From: Prochloron sp. SP5CPC1
Lineage (GTDB): Bacteria > Cyanobacteriota > Cyanobacteriia > Cyanobacteriales > Prochloraceae
DNA: 13,447 bases
Direction of reading: 5' to 3'
Assembly (NCBI GenBank): GCA_014323965.1
Contig: JACONB010000003.1
Coordinates: forward strand, 23,168 to 36,614
Shown piece after piece: positions 7,101 through 13,426 of this stretch. Position numbers and translations under genes: made by a program. Position 1 is the first letter of the stretch; each line of letters starts with the position of its first letter. The notes under the pieces are model-generated. The model worked only from the letters and a program-made list of their open reading frames with translations. It was not told the DNA's origin and did no database searches.

Positions 7101-7288
7101 CGGGCTACCGTGTAGAGTTTACGGCAAAGGCAAGTGCAAGTTTGGAGTCCCTTATTTACTTTCCAAGCCATTATAACAAAGAAAGAGAAGGAAACCTAAC
7201 CTACAATAATGACAGACAGCGAACACGAATTCGTCTCGGCTCCACCGTTACATCTGCACCTTGTTGTAACTGTTCGGAGCATTCATGA
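7094..7288 (+). pseudogene. Truncated RelE/ParE-type toxin
   Basis: Starts at GTG 7094 inside the end of the antitoxin gene. The first about 20 residues, VTGYRVEFTAKASASLESL, resemble the N terminus of RelE-type toxins (Y-RVEFT-A---L). After about 7155 the sequence (IYFPSHYNKEREG) no longer looks like the family and runs into the remnant on the other strand, ending at 7288. The toxin core and active-site residues are missing. The 64-residue frame is therefore a chimera of toxin start and unrelated DNA. Confidence 0.55.
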
Positions 7289-7428
7289 ATTACATTCACT
7301 AACAAATCAGTCAATGCTTGGGCTCGTAACCTCTCAATACGAATACGAATAACTGAGGGAGAAGTTGCTACATCAAAAGCTAATAGGGAATGGAAATCAG
7401 CGTCAAGTGTCAAATTGACAATATAATA
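7201..7428 (-). pseudogene. DUF5615 PIN-like toxin, 3' part only
   Basis: The frame reads LTLDADFHSLLAFDVATSPS, then VIRIRIERLRAQALTDLL, and ends naturally at PRRIRVRCLSLL. This matches the second half of the PIN-like (Mut7-C related, DUF5615) predicted toxins: TLDADFH carries the nuclease acidic pair and TSPSVIRIRIE is the family hallmark. The first half, with the other conserved aspartate, is gone: upstream of residue LTLD the frame hits TGA at 7429-7431 after only YYIVN. The only start is TTG 7413. The partner antitoxin (often DUF433) is absent. Its 3' end abuts the broken RelE frame on the other strand. Confidence 0.75.
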
Positions 7429-7495
7429 TCACCCAATCCCCCCATGATACATGCTACAATATTAGGTCTTCATTTTTTCCTTCCTAGCTAAATTT

Positions 7496-8113
7496 ATGTC
7501 TCGATATAGGGGTCCGCGTTTACATGTTGTTCGTCGTTTGGGAGAACTACCGGGTTTAACCCGCAAAAGTGCCCGTCGTGCCTATCCTCCAGGTCAACAC
7601 GGTCAACACGGTCAAAACCGCAGAAAGCGCTCTGAATATGCTATCCGTTTAGAGGAAAAGCAGAAACTGCGCTATAATTACGGTGTCAGCGAAAAACAGC
7701 TCATTCGCTACGTTCGAAAAGCCCGTCGCGCCGGCGGTTCTACGGGACAGACTTTGTTACAAATGCTGGAAATGCGGCTGGATAATACCATCTTTCGTCT
7801 CGGTATGGCAGGAACTATTCCTGGTGCTCGTCAGTTAGTGAATCACGGACACGTTACGGTAAATGGCAGAGTAGTTAATATCGCTAGTTATCAGTGCCGT
7901 GCAGGAGACGTCATTGGTGTGCGGGATCGGGATCAGTCTCGCCGTTTGGTGGAACGCAATATGGAATATCCCGGTTTGGCTAATCTCCCTTCTCACCTGG
8001 AGTTTGATAAGAATACTCTCATGGGTAAGGTTAATAGTATTATCGAACGGGAATGGGTTGCACTGCAAATCAACGAACTATTAGTGGTTGAGTATTACGC
8101 CCGGAAAGCCTAG
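7496..8113 (+). CDS. rpsD: 30S ribosomal protein S4
   Basis: Primary 16S rRNA-binding protein of the small subunit and an early assembly factor. The 205-residue product starts MSRYRGPRLHVVRRLGELPG. It contains the S4 RNA-binding domain (MRLDNTIFRLGMAGTIPGARQLVNHGHVTVNG in two halves around residue 100-120) and the conserved end WVALQINELLVVEYYARKA. Cyanobacterial S4 is usually 202 residues; the extra three come from a repeated HGQ in PPGQHGQHGQNRRKR, encoded by a 9-bp tandem duplication (GGTCAACAC at 7592-7600 and 7601-7609). It is monocistronic here. TACAAT at 7455-7460 could be its -10 box, without a good -35. No Shine-Dalgarno sequence is obvious. Confidence 0.97.
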   Translation: MSRYRGPRLHVVRRLGELPGLTRKSARRAYPPGQHGQHGQNRRKRSEYAIRLEEKQKLRYNYGVSEKQLIRYVRKARRAGGSTGQTLLQMLEMRLDNTIFRLGMAGTIPGARQLVNHGHVTVNGRVVNIASYQCRAGDVIGVRDRDQSRRLVERNMEYPGLANLPSHLEFDKNTLMGKVNSIIEREWVALQINELLVVEYYARKA

Positions 8114-8132
8114 TGGAATAATACTACTTCCT

Positions 8133-8180
8133 GAAACCCTGAAGGGGTTTTATAAGATAGCCCGCAATTCATTCGCGGGC
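8133..8180 (+). repeat. Dispersed palindromic repeat, copy C, acting as inter-gene terminator
   Basis: GAAACCCTGAAGGGGTTTTA, then TAAGATAGCCCGCAATT, followed by CATTCGCGGGC. It forms two hairpins: AAACCC/GGGTTT and GCCCGC/GCGGGC. It begins 20 bp after the rpsD stop and ends 15 bp before the stop of convergent moaA, so it is well placed to end transcription of both. It is the same unit as copies A and B; C is the most complete. Confidence 0.8.
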
Positions 8181-8194
8181 GATGGTTATTTGCT

Positions 8195-9184
8195 CTAACC
8201 ACCGATTTGAGACATGGTTCGAGTGTAAATTTCCCCATTAGTTCCTGGATCTCTCTCTTGGAAGTTAATCTCTGGTTTAATCTCTAATAATTTTTGCACC
8301 TGCTTCCTGATAGTGGCTCGATTCACTCCTCCACGGAGAGGGGTTTTCAGGTCAATTTGTCCAGTTTCGTTCAGCAGACAAGGACGTAACCAACCGTCCG
8401 CAGACAGACGGATACGGTTACAGCGAGAACAAAAACATTCGGACATTTGGGAGATAAAGCCCAAAGTTCCCATAGCACCAGGTATTTGAAATATATCGGC
8501 CGGACCATTTCCTGTCACCTGGGACGCTTCTAACCCCCACTTCTGACGAATGGTTTCTCGCAGTTCCTCGGAAGGGATCCACCCACGTACGTTAAATAAG
8601 TCACCATTGCCAATGGGCATGAATTCGATGAAGCGGACGTGCCAGTTGCGCTCCAGGGTCAAGGCGGCTAAATCTAATACTTCCCCATCGTTCAATCCGG
8701 GAATGATGACTACGTTCAGTTTCAAAGGGTTAAAGCCAACTTTATGGGCTGCTTTTATTCCGGTCCAAGTCTTTTCCCACCAAATGGTTCCGTTTCTGCC
8801 TATAATTTGGGCAAAAGTTTCGGCTTGTAGAGAGTCCAGGCTAATGTTAATCCGCCTTAGTCCAGCATTATAAAGGTCTTGGGCCATTTCTGGGAGCAAT
8901 GCCCCATTGGTAGTCATGGCTAAGTCTTGGGTTTGAGGTAGGGACGCTATCTGCTGGACTAATTTTACTACCCCTGGACGCAGTAGGGGTTCCCCTCCAG
9001 TGAGACGAAATTTGCTAAACCCTAGGGGTATGAAGACATGAGTAAGGAGGGTGAGTATTTCTCCGTTGGTGAGGAGTTCTTGTTTGTTAATATAGTCCCA
9101 TTCTAATCCTTCCGGCATGCAATACTGACACCGGAAATTACAGCGATCTATAAGACTTATACGCAAGTAGTCTACCTTATTCAT
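8195..9184 (-). CDS. moaA: GTP 3',8-cyclase, molybdenum cofactor biosynthesis protein A
   Basis: Radical-SAM enzyme that, with MoaC, converts GTP to cyclic pyranopterin monophosphate, the first step of molybdopterin synthesis. The 329-residue product from ATG 9184 starts MNKVDYLRISLIDRCNFRCQ. The radical-SAM cluster cysteines are C15, C19 and C22 (CNFRCQYC). RLTGGEPLLRPG is the SAM-binding GGEP motif, and the second [4Fe-4S] site is CSRCNRIRLSADGWLRPC. The C terminus is MSQIGG, the double glycine that MoaA needs. The frame is open for 33 more codons upstream, to 9283, but these translate a CGCAGAG repeat and a palindrome, so I reject that start. Other mo genes are not in the window. No ribosome binding site is clear. 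Confidence 0.96.
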   Translation of the reverse strand: MNKVDYLRISLIDRCNFRCQYCMPEGLEWDYINKQELLTNGEILTLLTHVFIPLGFSKFRLTGGEPLLRPGVVKLVQQIASLPQTQDLAMTTNGALLPEMAQDLYNAGLRRINISLDSLQAETFAQIIGRNGTIWWEKTWTGIKAAHKVGFNPLKLNVVIIPGLNDGEVLDLAALTLERNWHVRFIEFMPIGNGDLFNVRGWIPSEELRETIRQKWGLEASQVTGNGPADIFQIPGAMGTLGFISQMSECFCSRCNRIRLSADGWLRPCLLNETGQIDLKTPLRGGVNRATIRKQVQKLLEIKPEINFQERDPGTNGEIYTRTMSQIGG

Positions 9185-9208
9185 TGGGTTTCGTTTGTTT
9201 AAATGAAC

Positions 9209-9232
9209 CGCAGAGACGCAGAGGACGCAGAG
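9209..9232. repeat. CGCAGAG heptamer cluster
   Basis: Three CGCAGAG units (9209-9215, 9217-9223, 9226-9232) with 1-2 bp between them, followed by purine-rich GGGAAGAGAAGAGAAG. The same unit occurs three times in each copy of the 88-bp duplication (10841-10928 and 11074-11161) on the other strand. It is a family of short repeats widespread in cyanobacterial intergenic DNA. Confidence 0.75.
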
Positions 9233-9256
9233 GGGAAGAGAAGAGAAGAAATGTAG

Positions 9257-9281
9257 GTTGGGTTGAGGAACGAAACCCAAC
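9257..9281. repeat. GTTGGGTT...AACCCAAC palindrome
   Basis: Perfect 8-bp arms (9257-9264, 9274-9281) with a 9-base loop, preceded by GTAG. Same family as 11035-11061. These palindromes are scattered through cyanobacterial genomes. It lies between moaA and the ATPase gene, and could also act as a terminator hairpin for the leftward transcript from the ATPase gene. Confidence 0.7.
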
Positions 9282-9304
9282 AAAGCGGCTTATAAGCAGA
9301 TAGT

Positions 9305-10258
9305 TTACTCATTCATTAGATTTTCTAAATCTAATTCTTTTTCTATTTTTTTTAAGATATTGTTTAATTCATATTCAATAAATAGTGAAATTACTGTAAC
9401 CTTATGGAAGTCAACAGCAATAAGTCTTGCAGCGACATCATATGCATGTCCTAAACTCTCGGGATCCGAAGTACCTTCTATCTCTACTGGCAATTTTTCT
9501 CCAAAACTAAAATAAGGAATATATGGTAATTTTGTTTGTTCAATTACGTTTAAAGAAGTCAAGTCTTTTGGTAACCAGTCCTGATAAAAAGGGTCTAGTT
9601 CTTCGGCAAACTTTTGGAGCCATTCTCTAGCTTCTTTATACTGTGTACGACCGTCGAACCGTGAGGGTAGAGGAAATACAAGTAATGGCATTCTATCATA
9701 GGCTAACTTCTGCCGTGCTGCTTGTGCTTTGAAAGCAATATCCTTTGCTCCTTGTAAACTTTGTTCATTGGTAGTAAAAACAAGGGTGAGAATATCTGGA
9801 AGCTGGATAGTACAAACACCACCAGAATCAGTAACGTCAAATTACTCTAACCAGTCGTTTCGCAAAGACTCAATATATTCTCCCCCGTTTGCATTTTTGA
9901 AAAATGAATTCCAATCAAAACTCAAAATCTTCTGAGCATAGTTTTTAGTCGATGAGTAACCACTTGTTATCACAGAAAGAGGACACTTATATCCTTTGTC
10001 AATAATAGATACATAATCTCGCCAATTGGGTTTTGATTCTTGGTTAACAGTACTTGCAGCTTCTGTGAGTAAGGTTAAAAGACCATCTCTTTTGGTCTGC
10101 CAGTTCCGAAAATATCGCTCAATTCCAGGTGCTTCCAGATCCCAATCCACTACCAGGGTACGTAAACCAAGCTGGGCTAACAAAATGGCAATATTAGCTA
10201 CTGCCATGGTTCGACCCACACCACCTTTGTAGGAATAGAAAGTAACAATAGAACTCAT
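9305..10258 (-). pseudogene. KGGVGR-type ParA/MinD-like ATPase with internal stop and Walker B deletion
   Basis: One 318-codon frame encodes a P-loop ATPase of the ParA/MinD-like group that carries KGGVGR. The start is ATG 10258, MSSIVTFYSYKGGVGRTMA, with the deviant Walker A lysine K11. VVDWDLEAPGIERYF (about 38-52) is the second nucleotide-binding motif. Codon 139 is TAA (9842-9844). After it the frame goes on as FDVTDSGGVCTIQLPDILTL, and then LLVFPLPSRFDGRTQ, PYIPYFSFGEKLPVE and ESLGHAYDVA, all typical of the family C-terminal half. Family members read EFD-FVLIDSRTG-(V/I)TD here, so about nine residues with the Walker B aspartate are missing, in frame. Stop plus deletion make it non-functional. 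The start directly abuts the TIR gene stop (TAAATG), with GGAGAAGGG as ribosome binding site, showing a two-gene operon. Such pairs are suspected immune or conflict systems. Confidence 0.85.
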
Positions 10259-10869
10259 TTACCCTTCTCCTAAGCTAGGAACTGATGTTTGTTGGCTCTC
10301 GGTTGTCATGGTTAATTTTTGCTCCAAATTAGTAATTGCTAAAGTTTCCCAAGCAGTATCATAGGCTGGAGCTTGAATTATAGCCTTTTTTAATTCAGGA
10401 GTCCATTTCATGATTTTCTCACAGAGTTTCTCAGCTTTAGGACTGTTCTCTAACATACGGACGTTAGCATATTGTGATAATTTTAACCACTGGATCTCTT
10501 GGACAATACTGGGAAAATCTTCCCCATCATGTATTACTACTGGCACAACCAAACCGCTGTTTCTTTAGCTAACATATAGGCTAGTTCTTTCCTGCACGAG
10601 GGGCTACCGAAATACTGACGAGAGAACAAAGGTACAAGAACACGGGACGAAAGTACTGCTCTTTTCAGCTCCTTAGGCCATCTTTGTCCCCCAGAGAGAT
10701 TGTTTTTATCGTAAAATATCTTTGGCTGGCTTGTTTGTGGATCGACCATGGAGTGTCCTAGATCCTCCCCAAGGTATTGTTTAAGGTTAGGGAGAAAATG
10801 CGATTCTATCCAATCGCGCCAACGCCCATAGTTTCGATAGCTCAGAAATAGGTCGTACTTGTAAGTCAT
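10259..10869 (-). pseudogene. TIR-domain protein gene, frameshifted
   Basis: Starts at ATG 10869: MTYKYDLFLSYRNYGRWRDW, the TIR betaA strand and box 1. KIFYDKNNLSGGQRWPKELK follows, then RVLVPLFSRQYFGSPSCRKE with the SxxCxxE motif (E95), the glutamate used by NAD-cleaving TIR domains. After MLAKE (about residue 103) the frame ends as TAVWLCQ at 10537. The family sequence continues in another frame from about 10552 as LVVPVVIHDGEDFPSIVQEI, and then LSQYANVRMLENSPKAEKL and KWTPELKKAI. A single lost base near GAAACAGCGG (about 10553-10562) explains it. The C-terminal part carries a short tail ending SVPSLGEG at TAA 10259. It is followed without a gap by the KGGVGR ATPase. Bacterial TIR proteins act as effectors that deplete or convert NAD when a partner senses infection. 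Confidence 0.85.
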
Positions 10870-10928
10870 ATTATAGCTGGGAAGTGCTCTTCTCTTCCTC
10901 TCTGCGGCTCTGCGACTCTGCGTGAAAC
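10841..10928 (-). repeat. 88-bp direct repeat, copy 1 (includes TIR start)
   Basis: 88 bp identical to 11074-11161 except for three substitutions. It contains the first ten codons of the TIR gene (MTYKYDLFLS), the leader with TATAGC, and three CGCAGAG units on the minus strand. The copies are 145 bp apart. Confidence 0.9.
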
Positions 10929-10973
10929 CCTTCCTAGAGATAATATAATATCATATGGCGATCTGTGGTAACA

Positions 10974-11014
10974 GATCTGGCGGGTGGGGCACTAAGGTGC
11001 CCCACCCCCAGATC
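10974..11014. repeat. Long near-perfect hairpin
   Basis: GATCTGG (10974-10980), one bulged C, GGGTGGGGCAC (10982-10992), loop TAAG, then the exact complements GTGCCCCACCC (10997-11007) and CCAGATC (11008-11014): 18 base pairs. No T-run follows. It lies between the two 88-bp copies and looks like a miniature palindromic element; it could also block transcription. Confidence 0.8.
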
Positions 11015-11034
11015 GCCAGCTGTTCACCCCTCTT

Positions 11035-11061
11035 GTTGGGTTACGCTGTCGCTAACCCAAC
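11035..11061. repeat. GTTGGGTTA...TAACCCAAC palindrome
   Basis: Perfect 9-bp arms (11035-11043, 11053-11061) with loop CGCTGTCGC, followed by CTACAA. Same dispersed family as 9257-9281, in the opposite orientation. Confidence 0.75.
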
Positions 11062-11073
11062 CTACAAAAATTA

Positions 11074-11161
11074 CTCAGAAATAGGTCGTATTTGTAGGTC
11101 ATATTATAGCTGGGAAGTGCTCCTCTCTTCCTCTCTGCGGCTCTGCGACTCTGCGTGAAAC
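11074..11161 (-). repeat. 88-bp direct repeat, copy 2 (orphan TIR start)
   Basis: Second copy of the 88-bp unit. On the minus strand ATG 11102 opens with the same ten residues, MTYKYDLFLS, but the downstream TIR sequence is replaced by unrelated DNA that reaches the palindromes. This is the 5' stub of a second TIR gene, or a copy of the leader. The right edge lies 65 bp before chlM, so its CGCAGAG cluster forms part of the chlM upstream region. Confidence 0.9.
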
Positions 11162-11226
11162 ATAGTCCACAATGCTGGTAAAATAACCAAATGTACTGTG
11201 AACAGTTATAAAGACATCGTAATTTA

Positions 11227-11916
11227 ATGACTAACGCATTTGATGACAAAGCTATTGTCAAGGAATATTTTAACGCGATCGGTTTCGAGCGCTGGCGTCG
11301 GATTTACGGGGATGGGGAAGTAAATAAGGTGCAACGGGATATCCGCACCGGACATCAGCAAACCATCGATACAGTTATAGAGTGGTTGAAGTCAGATGGT
11401 AATTTAGACCAGTTGTCCATTTGTGATGCGGGTTGCGGTGTGGGTAGTCTCAGTATTCCCCTAGCAGCAGCAGGTGCTATAGTAAACGCTTGCGATATTT
11501 CGGCGAAAATGGTGGGGGAAGCAAAGGAAAAAGCTACCAAGGCTTTGGAAAAGATGGATAATCTCACTTTTGCGGTGCAGGATCTAGAAGCATTGTCAGG
11601 GAAATATCATACGGTATGCTGTCTGGATGTTTTAATCCACTATCCCCAGGAAGACGCGGCTAAAATGATTGCTCACCTTGCCTCTCTGGCTGAGAAACGC
11701 TTGATTCTCAGTTTTGCTCCCAAAACAATCCTTTTGTGTATCCTTAAGAAAATAGGAGAGTTTTTTCCTGGACCTAGTAAAGCTACTCGCGCTTATCAAC
11801 ATAAAGAAGCTGATATCATTAATATACTCCAAAACCATGGTTTTACCATTAAACGAGATGGTATGATTAGCACTAGCTTCTATTTTTCTCGCATTCTAGA
11901 AGCAGTTCGCAGTTGA
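11227..11916 (+). CDS. chlM: Magnesium protoporphyrin IX methyltransferase
   Basis: SAM-dependent methyltransferase that turns Mg-protoporphyrin IX into its monomethyl ester, the committed chlorophyll step after Mg-chelatase. The 229-residue product starts MTNAFDDKAIVKEYFNAIGF. FERWRRIYGDGEVNKVQ is the conserved substrate-side region, and DAGCGVGSLSIPLAAAG (about 67-83) is SAM motif I. CDISAKMV follows, with DVLIHYPQ as the family motif further on. The length matches cyanobacterial ChlM. It is transcribed away from the TIR operon, and the 5' region carries the orphan 88-bp copy. No convincing ribosome binding site precedes ATG 11227. The enzyme would act at the thylakoid or plasma membrane. 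Confidence 0.95.
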   Translation: MTNAFDDKAIVKEYFNAIGFERWRRIYGDGEVNKVQRDIRTGHQQTIDTVIEWLKSDGNLDQLSICDAGCGVGSLSIPLAAAGAIVNACDISAKMVGEAKEKATKALEKMDNLTFAVQDLEALSGKYHTVCCLDVLIHYPQEDAAKMIAHLASLAEKRLILSFAPKTILLCILKKIGEFFPGPSKATRAYQHKEADIINILQNHGFTIKRDGMISTSFYFSRILEAVRS

Positions 11917-11925
11917 CCTTTAAAA

Positions 11926-11940
11926 GCGGGGTTTTCCCGC
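11926..11940 (+). terminator. Weak hairpin after chlM
   Basis: GCGGG (11926-11930), loop GTTTT, CCCGC (11936-11940). It lies 10 bp after the chlM stop. A C-run rather than a T-run follows, so it may be only a weak or factor-dependent terminator. Confidence 0.35.
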
Positions 11941-12031
11941 CCCCAAAGTAAAGATGAGAAACTGCTAAATCCCTAATATTTCAAGATAAACGAAGCCGTT
12001 AACCTCAATCAAAATAACAAATAAATTATTT

Positions 12032-13426
12032 ATGAAAAAACAACTTATCGTTTCTATCTCTGGTCTGCGAGGCATTTACGGCGAAGGTTTAGATTTGGAA
12101 GTAGTTATACGCTTTGCAGCTGGCTTTGCCCTTTTACATAACAAATTAAAGAATAATTTAGTTATTGGTAGGGACGGACGGAGTACGGGGAGAATATTGT
12201 CCAGGGCAATGGCCTCCCTTTTGCAAGCTATGGGCTGGCAGGTTATAGATGTGAGACTGGTCACTACCCCTACTATTGCTATGGCTGTTCCCTATTATCA
12301 GGCAGTTGGTGGTATTATGATCACAGCAAGCCATAACCCCCCTGAATGGAATGGAATTAAGTTTCTCAACGGCTCCGGGGAGTTTATCTCTGCTGAAGAT
12401 TGGGGGTTGATAGAAGCATGGGTGGGAAGTGAGGAAGATATACCTTATACTTCCTATGATAAGGTGGGGGATTATAATAGGGTTAAAGATGCTTTGACTC
12501 ACCATATAGAAGCAATACTCGCCTTACCTTATATTCACAAGGATACCATTAGGGCTCGTAATTTTAAAATCGTTGTGGATGGAGCAAATTCTGTGGGGAG
12601 TATAGCTATACCTGCTCTTTTAGAAGCTTTGGGGGTTTTTCCAGAAAGAATTGTTAAAATTCATGATAGCATGTCGGGGAATTTTGAACGACCGGGGGAA
12701 CCTTTGGAGGCACATTTGGAGAAACTGAGGGAAGTGGTGGTGCAGGAGGACGCTAATCTGGGTTTAGCTGTGGATCCCGATGGCGATCGCCTAGCTTTAG
12801 TAGATAATAATGGGGTATATGTGAACGAGGAATTGACTCAGGTGATTGCTGCTGATTTCCTTTGGGGTTTTCGTTCTGGACCTTTTGTCACTAATCTTTC
12901 TTCTTCTATGGCCATTGACACTGTAGCCCAAAAATATGGCATGAAGGTCTATCGTTCTTCTGTGGGGGAGTTAAATGTGGTGCAGAAGATGAAAGCAGTG
13001 GGAGCGATTTTGGGTGGAGAAGGAAATGGGGGGGTGATTTTACCGGAAGTCCATTATGGGAGGGATTCTTTGGTGGGAACTGCCTTGTTGTTGCAACACC
13101 TAGCAAACCAGGAAATATCTTTGGCTCAACTTCGTGGTAGTTTACCTCAGTACGTTATGATAAAGGAGAAAATGGCCCTAGGTAGTGCAGACGTGGGGGC
13201 AATTTTGGCTAGGTTAGCAGCAAAATATGCCCATGAGAATATTTCCACTGAAGATGGGTTGCGGGTTACGAGAGAAGATTCTTGGGTTCATATTCGAGCT
13301 TCTAATACGGAACCGATCCTACGCATTTATGGGGAGGCGAAGAGTAAAGTATTGGCTGAGGATTTGGTTGGGAGTTTTAAGGATTTTATCTCGCGCAAAG
13401 GCGCAAAGGCGCAAAGGGGGTGCTGA
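12032..13426 (+). CDS. glmM: Phosphoglucosamine mutase-like phosphohexomutase
   Basis: Alpha-D-phosphohexomutase, most likely converting glucosamine-6-phosphate to glucosamine-1-phosphate for UDP-GlcNAc and cell-wall synthesis. It has 464 residues. Motifs: SISGLRGIYGEG at the N terminus; MITASHNPPEWNGIKF with the phosphoserine S100; the metal loop DPDGDR (248-253); the sugar-binding loop GGEGNGG (328-334); and the phosphate-binding RASNTEPILR (422-431). The SISG-RG start and GEGNGG are typical of the Bacteroidetes/archaeal-like branch rather than the GTDGIRG branch usual for bacterial GlmM. A phosphoglucomutase or phosphomannomutase role is therefore possible. The last ten residues (RKGAKAQRGC) are encoded by a GCGCAAAG tandem repeat. 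A poor ribosome binding site (AATAAATTATTT) precedes ATG 12032. Confidence 0.85.
   Translation: MKKQLIVSISGLRGIYGEGLDLEVVIRFAAGFALLHNKLKNNLVIGRDGRSTGRILSRAMASLLQAMGWQVIDVRLVTTPTIAMAVPYYQAVGGIMITASHNPPEWNGIKFLNGSGEFISAEDWGLIEAWVGSEEDIPYTSYDKVGDYNRVKDALTHHIEAILALPYIHKDTIRARNFKIVVDGANSVGSIAIPALLEALGVFPERIVKIHDSMSGNFERPGEPLEAHLEKLREVVVQEDANLGLAVDPDGDRLALVDNNGVYVNEELTQVIAADFLWGFRSGPFVTNLSSSMAIDTVAQKYGMKVYRSSVGELNVVQKMKAVGAILGGEGNGGVILPEVHYGRDSLVGTALLLQHLANQEISLAQLRGSLPQYVMIKEKMALGSADVGAILARLAAKYAHENISTEDGLRVTREDSWVHIRASNTEPILRIYGEAKSKVLAEDLVGSFKDFISRKGAKAQRGC
13393..13416 (+). repeat. GCGCAAAG tandem octamer inside the glmM 3' end
   Basis: Three exact copies of GCGCAAAG (13393-13400, 13401-13408, 13409-13416), then GGGG. 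Because the unit is 8 bp, each copy is read in a different frame (together giving KGAKAQ). The repeat ends 10 bp before the end of the glmM stop codon. Confidence 0.9.

Noticed and set aside
7415..7428. TTGACA plus TATAAT as an rpsD promoter
   Set aside because: The two boxes are only 2 bp apart, so they cannot work as a -35/-10 pair.
6175..8180. CRISPR array from the three similar repeats
   Set aside because: Spacing is hundreds of bases and irregular, copies are in both orientations, and genes lie between them.
9185..9283. 33-residue N-terminal extension of MoaA
   Set aside because: It is translated from the CGCAGAG repeat and a palindrome; ATG 9184 gives the standard MoaA start close to the first Fe-S motif.
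9842..10258. A short 138-residue stand-alone ATPase gene
   Set aside because: The same frame continues after the TAA with 179 codons typical of the C-terminal half of the same ATPase family, so the stop is a lesion, not the natural end.
10537..10565. Programmed frameshift in the TIR gene
   Set aside because: No slippery heptamer and no following pseudoknot are evident; the partner ATPase is also broken, so decay is simpler.
11052..11261. 69-residue minus-strand gene beginning upstream of chlM
   Set aside because: It is a chance frame through the 88-bp duplicate and the chlM start; only the ten codons from ATG 11102 have meaning, as a TIR stub.
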